Assembly (NCBI GenBank): GCA_945863785.1
Contig: CAMBAQ010000117.1
Span: forward strand, 1-6,008
Direction of reading: 5' to 3'
Source: Chthoniobacter flavus
GTDB lineage: Bacteria > Verrucomicrobiota > Verrucomicrobiia > Chthoniobacterales > Terrimicrobiaceae
DNA length: 6,008 bases
A model generated the notes under the pieces. That model was not told where the DNA came from. It searched no databases and worked only from the letters and a program-made list of their open reading frames with translations. Of the stretch, positions 1 to 5,793 are shown piece by piece (positions within the stretch are counted from its first letter, which is position 1; every line of letters begins with the position of its first letter). Made by a program: the position numbers and the translations under genes.

Positions 1-497
1 TCCGTGGAGTGATACTGGGGCTGTGCCTGATGGCCATGAGGCGCTGGTCGGCGTTGATTGTCTCAGCCGTCATTTTCAGTGTGGTTCATTTTGTCAAAAC
101 ATCGAAGTCCGTGAGCGGTGGACCTGTGACTTGGTCGAGCGGGTTTGAGCAGATCCCGCTAGCGTTCTCCAGCGCGCCGCCGTGGCCGTTGCTGGGATGG
201 GGATTTCTTTCTCTTCTTGTTGCGGGTCTGATTTTGGGCGTGGCTGCCGCTCGGACGCGGTCGCTGTTTCTCCCGATCGGTCTTCATGCAGGATGGATTT
301 TTGCTCAGAAGGGTCTGGAACTCCTTGCCAAGTTTAATGCCAAATCTCCGGAGGCGCTGCTTCCTTGGACGGGTCCGAATGTCGTGAGCGGAGCGGTTCC
401 CACTGGGTTGGTTCCGGTGGCTGTTTTATTGCTGACATGGGCCCTCGTTTTATCGCGACTCCGGCATGTTGAAAAAAACGATCACCGAAGCGCTTGA
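1..497 (+). CDS. CPBP-family intramembrane metalloprotease, C-terminal part (5' end outside window)
   Basis: This is the 3' part of a gene that begins before the window; the first complete codon is at 3-5 and 164 residues are visible. CPBP (CAAX protease and bacteriocin-processing, Abi) proteins are multi-spanning membrane proteins related to the Rce1 glutamyl endopeptidases. The family's first motif is EExxxRG; the fragment opens with RG, so the catalytic Glu pair should lie just upstream. The second motif, FxxxH, is at fragment residues 25-29 (FSVVH). The third is HAGWI from residue 95, where the commoner HxxxN has Ile instead of Asn. Hydrophobic stretches at about 17-30, 63-82, 86-102 and 134-150 look like membrane segments. 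A short basic tail follows, which overlaps comF. The substrate cannot be told from sequence, and some family members are non-proteolytic. The family call is fairly secure; the GTG at position 9 is an internal Val codon, not the start. Confidence 0.8.
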   Translation, partial: RGVILGLCLMAMRRWSALIVSAVIFSVVHFVKTSKSVSGGPVTWSSGFEQIPLAFSSAPPWPLLGWGFLSLLVAGLILGVAAARTRSLFLPIGLHAGWIFAQKGLELLAKFNAKSPEALLPWTGPNVVSGAVPTGLVPVAVLLLTWALVLSRLRHVEKNDHRSA

Positions 498-1191
498 GCC
501 ACTAGCGACGCTTTTTTTTCCGCCCCATTGCGCGCACTGCAGGACGCAGGTAGAGACGGGGATGGACTTTTGCAGCGATTGCGAGGCGCTCATTGAACGG
601 ATCAAGGCTCCTCGGTGCGAGTCCTGCTCCCAACCTTATGATTGTTTGACGGGGGAGTTCACTTGTCCGAATTGTCGAGGCGAGGCGTTTTACTTCGAGT
701 GTGCGGTCGCCGTCGTTCGAAGCCGCTCGGTCATCCGTGACCTCATCCATCGCATCAAATATGGTAAGGAAATCTGGCTTGCGCGGGTATTGGCTCAAAT
801 CGCCGCCGAGGGACTCGAGGATTCACGATTGGTGGACGAGGAATTTGATGCGCTTGTGCCCGTTCCGCTGCATCCCAAACGATTGCGCGAAAGGGAATAC
901 AATCAGGCTGCTGTGATCGCTGAAAATTTATCCCGCAGGACCGCGATTCCTGTTCTCGCCGCGCTGGAGCGTCGACGTTACACGACCACGCAAACCGCTC
1001 TTGATCGGAAGAATCGAAGGCAAAACTTGCGGAATGCGTTTTCAGTGGTCAAGAATGCCGATGTAACAAATAAAAACCTCCTACTTGTGGATGACGTGCT
1101 CACGACGGGATCGACACTCGATGCCTGTGCAGCCGTTCTTCTCGAGCGGGGGGCCTCCAGCGTGCGGGCGCTCACTGTGGCCCGTGGCTAA
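466..1191 (+). CDS. comF: ComF family phosphoribosyltransferase-like protein
   Basis: The 241-residue product has the ComF architecture: an N-terminal cysteine-rich zinc-binding part and a C-terminal type I phosphoribosyltransferase fold. Cysteine pairs are at C22/C25, C36/C39, C51/C54 and C67/C70. The PRTase part carries VPVPLHPKRLREREYNQA (131-148), the TTTQTALDRKNRRQNLRNAF block (173-192) and the PRPP-binding loop LLVDDVLTTGST (206-217). In Bacillus and Haemophilus, ComF homologues are needed for uptake or handling of transforming DNA, but most bacteria carry one and the reaction is not settled. No other competence gene is visible here, so I infer family only, not competence. The ATG at 466 puts the typical LFFPPHCAHC start of the domain at residue 16, as expected, and overlaps the protease gene by 32 nt in another frame. 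No Shine-Dalgarno sequence is evident, so translational coupling is likely. Confidence 0.9.
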   Translation: MLKKTITEALEPLATLFFPPHCAHCRTQVETGMDFCSDCEALIERIKAPRCESCSQPYDCLTGEFTCPNCRGEAFYFECAVAVVRSRSVIRDLIHRIKYGKEIWLARVLAQIAAEGLEDSRLVDEEFDALVPVPLHPKRLREREYNQAAVIAENLSRRTAIPVLAALERRRYTTTQTALDRKNRRQNLRNAFSVVKNADVTNKNLLLVDDVLTTGSTLDACAAVLLERGASSVRALTVARG

Positions 1192-1193
1192 GA

Positions 1194-1237
1194 AAAAAAC
1201 CTCATTCATAAAAAACCATGGCGATTTTTAAAAAACC
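1194..1237 (+). repeat. Three AAAAAACC copies around the accD start codon
   Basis: AAAAAACC occurs at 1194-1201, 1210-1217 and 1230-1237; the second copy touches the accD ATG and the third lies within codons 5-7. The copies start 16 and 20 bp apart, so they are not a regular tandem array. The stretch contains the whole 26-bp comF-accD gap and holds no Shine-Dalgarno sequence. It may be an A-rich, unstructured initiation region or simply reflect Lys codons and an AT-rich gap. Confidence 0.4.
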
Positions 1238-2060
1238 TATTCTCCGGTCACTTGGTGGAAAAACCCGCGAAATGCCGACCGGTCTTTGGACGAAGTGCTC
1301 CGCGTGTGGCGAGGTGATTCACAATCTCGCTCTTTCCGAGAATTTGCAGGTTTGTCCGAAATGCGATCACCACATGAATTTCGGCTCGAGCGAACGCATC
1401 GAGAGCCTTGTGGATGCAGATAGTTTTGTAGAGATGGATGCAGCGATGTCCTCCGTGGATCCTCTTGGATTCAAGGGTGTGACGACCTATGCCGACCGTC
1501 TCCAAAGTTACAAACAAAAGACAGGCCTTGTGGATGCGATTATCACTGGTGAAGGACGTATCCATGACCATCGGGTGGGGCTTGGGGTGATGGATTTCAA
1601 TTTTCTTGCTGCCACGATGGGATCAGTCGTTGGGGAAAAGGTGACTCGCATCATTGAGCATTCCACCAAGAACAAGATGCCCGTCATTCTGGTCTGCGCC
1701 TCGGGGGGAGCTCGTATGTATGAAGGTATGCTCAGCCTCATGCAAATGGCCAAAACCAGCGGCGCTCTCGCCCTGCATGCCCAAGCCAACCTGCCTTACA
1801 TCACCATTCTCACGAATCCCACCACGGCTGGAGTGATGGCCAGTTACGCCTCGCTGGGTGACATCATTATCGCTGAACCCAAGGCGATGATTGGTTTTGC
1901 CGGCCCTCGCGTGATCCGTGAAACGACCCACCAGACGTTGCCATCGGATTTCCAGACGGCGGAATTTTTGGAAAAGCATGGGCTCGTTGACTTGATCGTG
2001 AGTCGCGACAAGATGCGCGACACGCTCGGGAGCATCCTCGGATATCTGGGGCAAAAGTGA
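1218..2060 (+). CDS. accD: Acetyl-CoA carboxylase, carboxyltransferase subunit beta
   Basis: AccD pairs with AccA to form the carboxyltransferase, which moves the carboxyl group from carboxybiotin to acetyl-CoA to give malonyl-CoA, the committed step of fatty-acid synthesis in the cytoplasm. At 280 residues the length is normal. A four-Cys zinc ribbon is complete (C27/C30 and C46/C49). The crotonase-like core follows: ASGGARM at 161-167, whose glycines shape the oxyanion hole, then SLMQMAKTSGALA, PTTAGVMASYASLGD, and IAEPKAMIGFAGPRVI at about 218-233, all closely matching E. coli AccD. No biotinyl domain is present and no accA lies in the window, as is usual for the split bacterial enzyme. 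The ATG at 1218 gives the common MAIFKKP N-terminus; there is no Shine-Dalgarno sequence, only A-rich DNA upstream. The gene lies 26 bp after comF and overlaps folC by 4 nt. Confidence 0.97.
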   Translation: MAIFKKPILRSLGGKTREMPTGLWTKCSACGEVIHNLALSENLQVCPKCDHHMNFGSSERIESLVDADSFVEMDAAMSSVDPLGFKGVTTYADRLQSYKQKTGLVDAIITGEGRIHDHRVGLGVMDFNFLAATMGSVVGEKVTRIIEHSTKNKMPVILVCASGGARMYEGMLSLMQMAKTSGALALHAQANLPYITILTNPTTAGVMASYASLGDIIIAEPKAMIGFAGPRVIRETTHQTLPSDFQTAEFLEKHGLVDLIVSRDKMRDTLGSILGYLGQK

Positions 2061-3238
2061 CCTGGAACGATGGCCTCGCGTGGCTTTACTCCACGCGAGA
2101 ATCGAGCATTAAGTTCGGTTTGGAAAAAACGCATCGGCTTTTGGATGCGTTAGGGCGACCCGACAAAAAACTCCGTTTTCTCCATGTCGCAGGAACGAAT
2201 GGCAAGGGATCGGTCTGCGCTATGCTGGATGCCATTTTGCCCCGCTCGGGCTATCGCGTGGGGCTCTTCACTTCGCCGCATCTGAAAGACTTTCGAGAGA
2301 GGATTCGAGTTGATGGCGAAATGATCTCCGAGTCGGACGCGGCGGTTGGTTTATCGCGGATCAGGGGCGCGGTTGAGGAATGGGAGAACGGCCCCACTTT
2401 TTTTGAAATAGCGACGATCTTGGCGCTGGATTATTTTGCCGCGCAGGGGTGTGATTTTGTTGTGCTCGAGACCGGTATGGGCGGACGATTGGATTCGACG
2501 AATGCCGTCACTCCGCTTGTCTCGGTGATCACCCCGATTGCGATGGATCATATGTCTTGGCTTGGGGAAACGCTTCCCGAGATTGCCGGTGAAAAAGCAG
2601 GAATCATCAAAAGTGGTGTTCCCGTGGTTTCCGCCCCGCAGGCGCCAGAGGCGGCATCCGTGCTAGTCGCAAAGGCGTTGGAGTGTGGTGCGCCTCTCAA
2701 ATTTGTGAGTGCTCCGTGGTCTGGTGAAATCGCTTTGGCTGGGCATCATCAAAAGTGGAATGCCGCCCTCGCGGTGGCGGCGCTTCAAGCCGCAGGCGTA
2801 GCGTGTTCCGAGGAATGCATCTCTGACGCGCTTGCGGGCGTCAGTTGGCCTGCACGCTTTCAGTTTTTGAGTGACCGATTGGTGCTGGATGGGGCCCACA
2901 ATATCCACTCCGCGCGCGCTCTTGTGGAGACTTGGCGCGAGGTTTTTCAAGACGAACGAGCCACGGTGGTATTCGGAGCACTGCAGGACAAAGAATACGA
3001 GGGCATGTTGAAGGTGCTCGCTGAGATCGCCTCAGATTTTGTTTTTGTGCCGGTCCGAAATGAACGTTCGGCAACTGTAGAAAGCTTCTCCGGTTTTGAC
3101 CTAGTGCCTTCTGCGATTGCCGAGAATTTGCCCACCGGTTTGGCCTTGGCGCTATCGGGTTCGCATCCGGTTCTGGTGACGGGTTCGCTTTACCTTGCGG
3201 GCGAGGTTCTTGAGTTGGCTGAAAAATCCCCTTTTTAG
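2057..3238 (+). CDS. folC: Folylpolyglutamate synthase / dihydrofolate synthase family Mur ligase
   Basis: FolC is an ATP-dependent Mur-ligase-type enzyme that adds glutamate to dihydropteroate and/or reduced folates, retaining them in the cytoplasm. Visible motifs are the P-loop GTNGKGS (46-52), FTSPHLKDFRERIRVDG (71-87), LETGMGGRLDSTNAV (137-151), DHMSWLGETLPEIAGEKAGIIK (164-185, which contains the conserved lysine region of the family), GHHQKWNAALAV (229-240), WPARFQF (264-270) and DGAHN (278-282). At 393 residues it is somewhat shorter than E. coli FolC, but all core motifs are intact. The start is GTG inside GTGA, overlapping the accD stop by 4 nt; no in-frame ATG lies nearby. A GGGG at 2048-2051 could act as a weak ribosome site. 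This arrangement predicts coupling to accD. Whether it is bifunctional (dihydrofolate plus folylpolyglutamate synthase) cannot be decided from motifs alone. Confidence 0.95.
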   Translation: MTWNDGLAWLYSTRESSIKFGLEKTHRLLDALGRPDKKLRFLHVAGTNGKGSVCAMLDAILPRSGYRVGLFTSPHLKDFRERIRVDGEMISESDAAVGLSRIRGAVEEWENGPTFFEIATILALDYFAAQGCDFVVLETGMGGRLDSTNAVTPLVSVITPIAMDHMSWLGETLPEIAGEKAGIIKSGVPVVSAPQAPEAASVLVAKALECGAPLKFVSAPWSGEIALAGHHQKWNAALAVAALQAAGVACSEECISDALAGVSWPARFQFLSDRLVLDGAHNIHSARALVETWREVFQDERATVVFGALQDKEYEGMLKVLAEIASDFVFVPVRNERSATVESFSGFDLVPSAIAENLPTGLALALSGSHPVLVTGSLYLAGEVLELAEKSPF

Positions 3239-3242
3239 TGGC

Positions 3243-3271
3243 TTGTGATCTGGCGCCGGTGTTCGTAAAAT
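3243..3271 (+). promoter_or_regulatory. Candidate sigma-70-type promoter ahead of the aminotransferase-mcsA-mcsB-clpC block
   Basis: TTGTGA at 3243-3248 and TAAAAT at 3266-3271 are separated by 17 bp. They match the -35 and -10 consensus hexamers at 4 of 6 and 5 of 6 positions. The pair starts 4 bp after the folC stop, in the only sizeable intergenic gap (77 bp) of the window. This would place the transcription start roughly 35-40 nt upstream of the aminotransferase ATG. There is no TG extended -10 element. Matches of this strength also occur by chance, and the consensus has not been shown for this organism. No CtsR-type heptad repeat or CIRCE inverted repeat is visible here. Confidence 0.35.
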
Positions 3272-3315
3272 AATTACCCTGGCGCATTTTAACATCCTGC
3301 GCTCCATAGCACCCA

Positions 3316-4188
3316 ATGAAGATTTATATCGACGGCGAATTTTACGAAAAGGAGAACGCAAAAATATCTGTTTTTGACCATGGCCTGCTTTACGGCGACG
3401 GCGTGTTTGAAGGGATTCGTTTTTACAACGGACGGGTCTTTCGACTCGAGGAGCACATTGATCGGCTCTATGACTCTTCTCATGCGATTTGCCTGAAGGT
3501 CGGTCTTGATAAACAGACGCTCACCGAGGCGCTCCTGCAAACGATCCGCCTCAACGAACTGCGCGACGGTTATGTGCGTTTGGTGGTGACGCGTGGATGC
3601 GGCGATCTGGGGTTGAACCCCGCCCTCTGCCCAAGAGCAACCGTGTTCATCATTGCATCGAAGATCACTCTCTACTCTGAAGAAAAATACGAAAAAGGCC
3701 TCGAGGTAGTGACCTGTGCGACCCGCCGGATTCCTCACGGGGCGCTGAGCCCGATGGTAAAGTCCCTCAACTACCTCAACAACGTCATGGCCAAAATCGA
3801 AGCCCAGCACGCCGGCGCGGGCGAGGGTCTCATGCTCAATGAGCAAGGGTTCGTCTCCGAGTGCACGGGAGACAATATTTTCACGGTCAAAAAAGGCATC
3901 ATTTACACCCCGCCGATTTCTTCGGGAGCTCTCTCGGGAGTGACCCGCAATGTTGTTTTTGTAATGGCCTCCGAGCTCGGGATCACCATCCTCGAGCCAA
4001 ATATGACCCGTTACGATATTTTCACGGCCGACGAATGCTTCCTCACGGGAACAGCGGCCGAGATCATTCCTGCGGTGAAGCTGGATACGCGCGCGATCGG
4101 TTCCGGCACACCAGGCCCGCTCACACGCAAGCTCATCGCACGTTTCCGCGAGTTGACAGCATCGAGCGGCGAGCCGATTTATAAATAA
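3316..4188 (+). CDS. ilvE: PLP-dependent class IV aminotransferase, branched-chain (IlvE-like)
   Basis: Fold type IV PLP enzymes of this kind reversibly transfer amino groups between branched-chain amino acids and 2-oxoglutarate, the last step of Ile, Leu and Val synthesis. The 290-residue product has YGDGVFEGIRFYNGR (26-40), the phosphate-contacting Arg in HIDRL (R50), the catalytic Lys in VKSLNYLNN (K149), the Glu in GFVSECTGDN (E182), TPPISSGALSGVTR (198-211) and the phosphate-binding GTAAEIIPA (245-253). These blocks align with E. coli IlvE in order and spacing. D-amino-acid transaminase and aminodeoxychorismate lyase (PabC) share the fold; PabC would be an attractive neighbour for folC, but the GTAAE and FEGIR blocks and the length favour a transaminase. 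The substrate remains inferred. The ATG at 3316 has no Shine-Dalgarno sequence. The gene lies 77 bp after folC and 4 bp before mcsA, so it probably leads the mcsA-mcsB-clpC transcript. Confidence 0.87.
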   Translation: MKIYIDGEFYEKENAKISVFDHGLLYGDGVFEGIRFYNGRVFRLEEHIDRLYDSSHAICLKVGLDKQTLTEALLQTIRLNELRDGYVRLVVTRGCGDLGLNPALCPRATVFIIASKITLYSEEKYEKGLEVVTCATRRIPHGALSPMVKSLNYLNNVMAKIEAQHAGAGEGLMLNEQGFVSECTGDNIFTVKKGIIYTPPISSGALSGVTRNVVFVMASELGITILEPNMTRYDIFTADECFLTGTAAEIIPAVKLDTRAIGSGTPGPLTRKLIARFRELTASSGEPIYK

Positions 4189-4192
4189 GAAT

Positions 4193-4684
4193 ATGCAATG
4201 CGATGTCTGCCAGTCCAAGGAAGCCACGGTTTTCCTCACGCAAATTGTCGAAGGGAAAATGCAAAAGGTGAATTTGTGCGAGGCTTGCTCCAAAGAAAAA
4301 GGAGTCAACGACCCGACCGGATTTGCTTTGGCGGATCTTCTTCTCGGTATTGGCGCCTCTCAGGAAATTGAAAAATCGCCCGCTGCAGTCAAATGCGGGG
4401 TCTGCGGATTCACTCAAGCGGATTTCAAAAAAACCGGACGCCTTGGTTGCAGTCACTGCTACGAAGTCTTTGCCGAAGGCATCGAGCCGATGCTCAAAAA
4501 CATGCACAAAGGAACCACGCACACAGGCAAAGCGCCCGTCGCCTATCGCGCTGCAAGGGTTCACGGCGAAAAAATCAAATCTCTTCAAGCCAACCTGAGC
4601 AAAGCGATTGAATCCGAAGAATTCGAACTCGCGGCCAACTTGCGCGACCAAATCAAACAAGTGGAGGCCGAGTTGCCCAAATGA
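4193..4684 (+). CDS. mcsA: McsA-type zinc-finger / UVR-motif protein, activator of the McsB arginine kinase
   Basis: The 163-residue product has four CxxC pairs (C3/C6, C29/C32, C68/C71, C86/C89), as in McsA, arranged as two zinc-finger modules. HTGKAP at 110-115 is a further feature I associate with McsA. The C-terminal segment at about 128-160 is a UVR (UvrB/UvrC-type) motif with the pattern LxxxLxxAIxxEEFExAAxLRDxI, predicted to form a helical hairpin. In Firmicutes McsA binds and stimulates the arginine kinase McsB and can act as a stress-sensitive partner of it. The same role is inferred here because mcsB follows directly with a 4-nt ATGA overlap and clpC comes next. All eight cysteines are present, so metal binding should be intact. 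The ATG at 4193 starts right at the first zinc finger; another ATG at 4198 is out of frame. No Shine-Dalgarno sequence is clear. Confidence 0.9.
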   Translation: MQCDVCQSKEATVFLTQIVEGKMQKVNLCEACSKEKGVNDPTGFALADLLLGIGASQEIEKSPAAVKCGVCGFTQADFKKTGRLGCSHCYEVFAEGIEPMLKNMHKGTTHTGKAPVAYRAARVHGEKIKSLQANLSKAIESEEFELAANLRDQIKQVEAELPK

Positions 4685-5793
4685 AGTTCTCTCGCATTAT
4701 CGCAAACAGCGGTGAGTGGCTCTCCGGCGACGGACCGAATCGCCAGATCGTTGTCAGCAGTCGCGTTCGCTTAGCTCGGAACCTGAGTAAAAAACCCTTT
4801 CCAGGATGGGCCAAAAAAGCAGAGCGCCTCGAGGTGGTAAAGCAGGTGAAAGATGCCGTCGAGCATTTGCCAGAGATGGCGGAATCCTATTCCGAGAACC
4901 TAGAGACCCTTTCTTCTTTGGAAAAGCAAGTGCTCGTCGAGCGGCATTTGATCAGTCGCGAGCACGCAGCGAAGGGCGTCGGTAGCGCCGTCGTGATGAA
5001 TGCGCCGCAGTCCCTCAGCGTCATGATCAACGAGGAGGACCACCTTCGCATGCAAGCGATCTGCTGTGGGCTCCAGTTGGATAAAGTTTACGAAATGATC
5101 AACCGCGTGGATAGCGAGTTGGAAGACGTTTTGGACTTTGCCTTCGACGCCCGTCTCGGCTACCTCACCGCCTGCCCGTCCAATGTGGGTACGGGAATGA
5201 GGGCGTCTGCGATGCTTCACCTTCCGGGGTTGGTGATGAGCGACCAAATCAACAAAATCATCAATTCTGTCAATAAAATCGGCCTCGCTGTTCGCGGTTT
5301 GCATGGGGAGGGGACTGAAGCCATGGGAAACCTGTTCCAAGTTTCCAACCAAACGACCCTGGGTGAGGCTGAGGAGGAAATCATTGGCAGGTTGAACCGC
5401 GTGATCGAGCAGATCATCGAGCACGAACAAAATGCCCGCGCTCTTCTGGCTCAGCGCAAACCAATCACACTTCACGATCAAGTCGGCCGCGCTTACGGGT
5501 TGCTCTCGCAAGCTTATTCGATGAGCTCCAAGGAAGCCCTCAATCTTCTTTCGATTATCAAGCTTGGCATTGATCTTTGCGTTTTTCCTGACGCTCATCG
5601 CTTTCCGATTGACGAGCTTTTCATAGAAACTCAACCGGCCCATTTACAAAAAGGCGCACAAACCCAAAAAATGTCTTCCGAAGAAAGGGACGCCTTGCGC
5701 GCAACGATAATCCGCGCCAAGTTGCTACAGGTTCCGCAGCCGGATATCGACAGACTTAAAATTCCAACCCCTGCCACCAACGAAAAAAAATGA
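4681..5793 (+). CDS. mcsB: Protein arginine kinase McsB
   Basis: McsB is a phosphagen-kinase-fold enzyme that uses ATP to phosphorylate arginine side chains on proteins, marking them for ClpC-dependent unfolding and degradation. The 370-residue product aligns along its length with Bacillus McsB: SSRVRLARN (26-34), LVERHLIS (85-92), NEEDH (117-121), YLTACPSNVGTGMRAS (161-176) with the conserved catalytic-site Cys at 165, LPGLVMSDQIN (181-191), RGLHGEGTEAMGN (205-217) and KLGIDL (294-299). It lacks the N-terminal helical domain of metazoan arginine and creatine kinases, as bacterial protein kinases of this family do. Near the C-terminus, RDALRA (336-341) matches the RDxxRA motif known as an allosteric phosphoarginine-binding site. 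The start overlaps mcsA by 4 nt; a GGAGG at 4663-4667 is 13 nt upstream, rather far. The gene ends in an A8 run and TGA that overlaps clpC. Confidence 0.96.
   Translation: MKFSRIIANSGEWLSGDGPNRQIVVSSRVRLARNLSKKPFPGWAKKAERLEVVKQVKDAVEHLPEMAESYSENLETLSSLEKQVLVERHLISREHAAKGVGSAVVMNAPQSLSVMINEEDHLRMQAICCGLQLDKVYEMINRVDSELEDVLDFAFDARLGYLTACPSNVGTGMRASAMLHLPGLVMSDQINKIINSVNKIGLAVRGLHGEGTEAMGNLFQVSNQTTLGEAEEEIIGRLNRVIEQIIEHEQNARALLAQRKPITLHDQVGRAYGLLSQAYSMSSKEALNLLSIIKLGIDLCVFPDAHRFPIDELFIETQPAHLQKGAQTQKMSSEERDALRATIIRAKLLQVPQPDIDRLKIPTPATNEKK
5784..5793 (+). other. Potential -1 slippery heptamer at the mcsB stop codon
   Basis: In the mcsB frame the last codons read GAA AAA AAA TGA, so A AAA AAA (5784-5790) sits in the phase required of an X XXY YYZ slippery heptamer, directly before the stop. 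The -1 frame is the clpC frame and is open to the window end. Ribosome slippage or polymerase slippage on the A8 run (5783-5790) could yield an McsB-ClpC fusion. No Shine-Dalgarno-like stimulator lies just upstream. A modest downstream pairing, CGGGC (5811-5815) with GCCCG (5835-5839), starts about 20 nt after the heptamer, farther than usual for frameshift stimulators. Use of this site is unproven; the run may only serve as an A-rich initiation region for clpC. Confidence 0.3.

Noticed and set aside
9..11. GTG at 9 as the start of the protease gene
   Set aside because: The frame is open upstream to the window edge and the preceding Arg-Gly codons fit the end of the EExxxRG motif, so this is an internal Val.
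511..520. T8 run in comF as a possible frameshift or phase-variation site
   Set aside because: The frame is intact, the run encodes the family-typical LFFPP segment, and no alternative product in the shifted frames looks meaningful.
3221..3238. AAAAA-TCCCC-TTTTT as a possible terminator hairpin at the end of folC
   Set aside because: The stem is five A-T pairs with no G-C core, it lies within the last coding codons, and it would not make an intrinsic terminator.
3300..3318. CIRCE-like half site (ATAGCACCC resembling TTAGCACTC) before the aminotransferase gene
   Set aside because: There is no inverted second half about 9 bp away, so it is not an HrcA operator. No CtsR heptad pair was found either.
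3316..4188. Aminodeoxychorismate lyase (PabC) instead of a transaminase, suggested by the nearby folC
   Set aside because: GTAAEIIPA, the FEGIR block, VKSLNYLNN and the 290-residue length match IlvE-type enzymes better. The 77-bp gap also separates the gene from folC and groups it with mcsA.
3289..4308. Long open frame on the - strand (339 codons) across the aminotransferase gene, longer than the gene itself
   Set aside because: It has no recognisable domain, runs antisense to a gene with a full set of catalytic motifs, and its composition (rich in His, Arg, Glu) looks like the mirror of codon bias on the + strand.
4900..5643. Open frame of 247 codons on the - strand across mcsB
   Set aside because: It shows no family motif and is entirely antisense to the well-supported arginine kinase; it is explained by scarce stops in the complementary frame.
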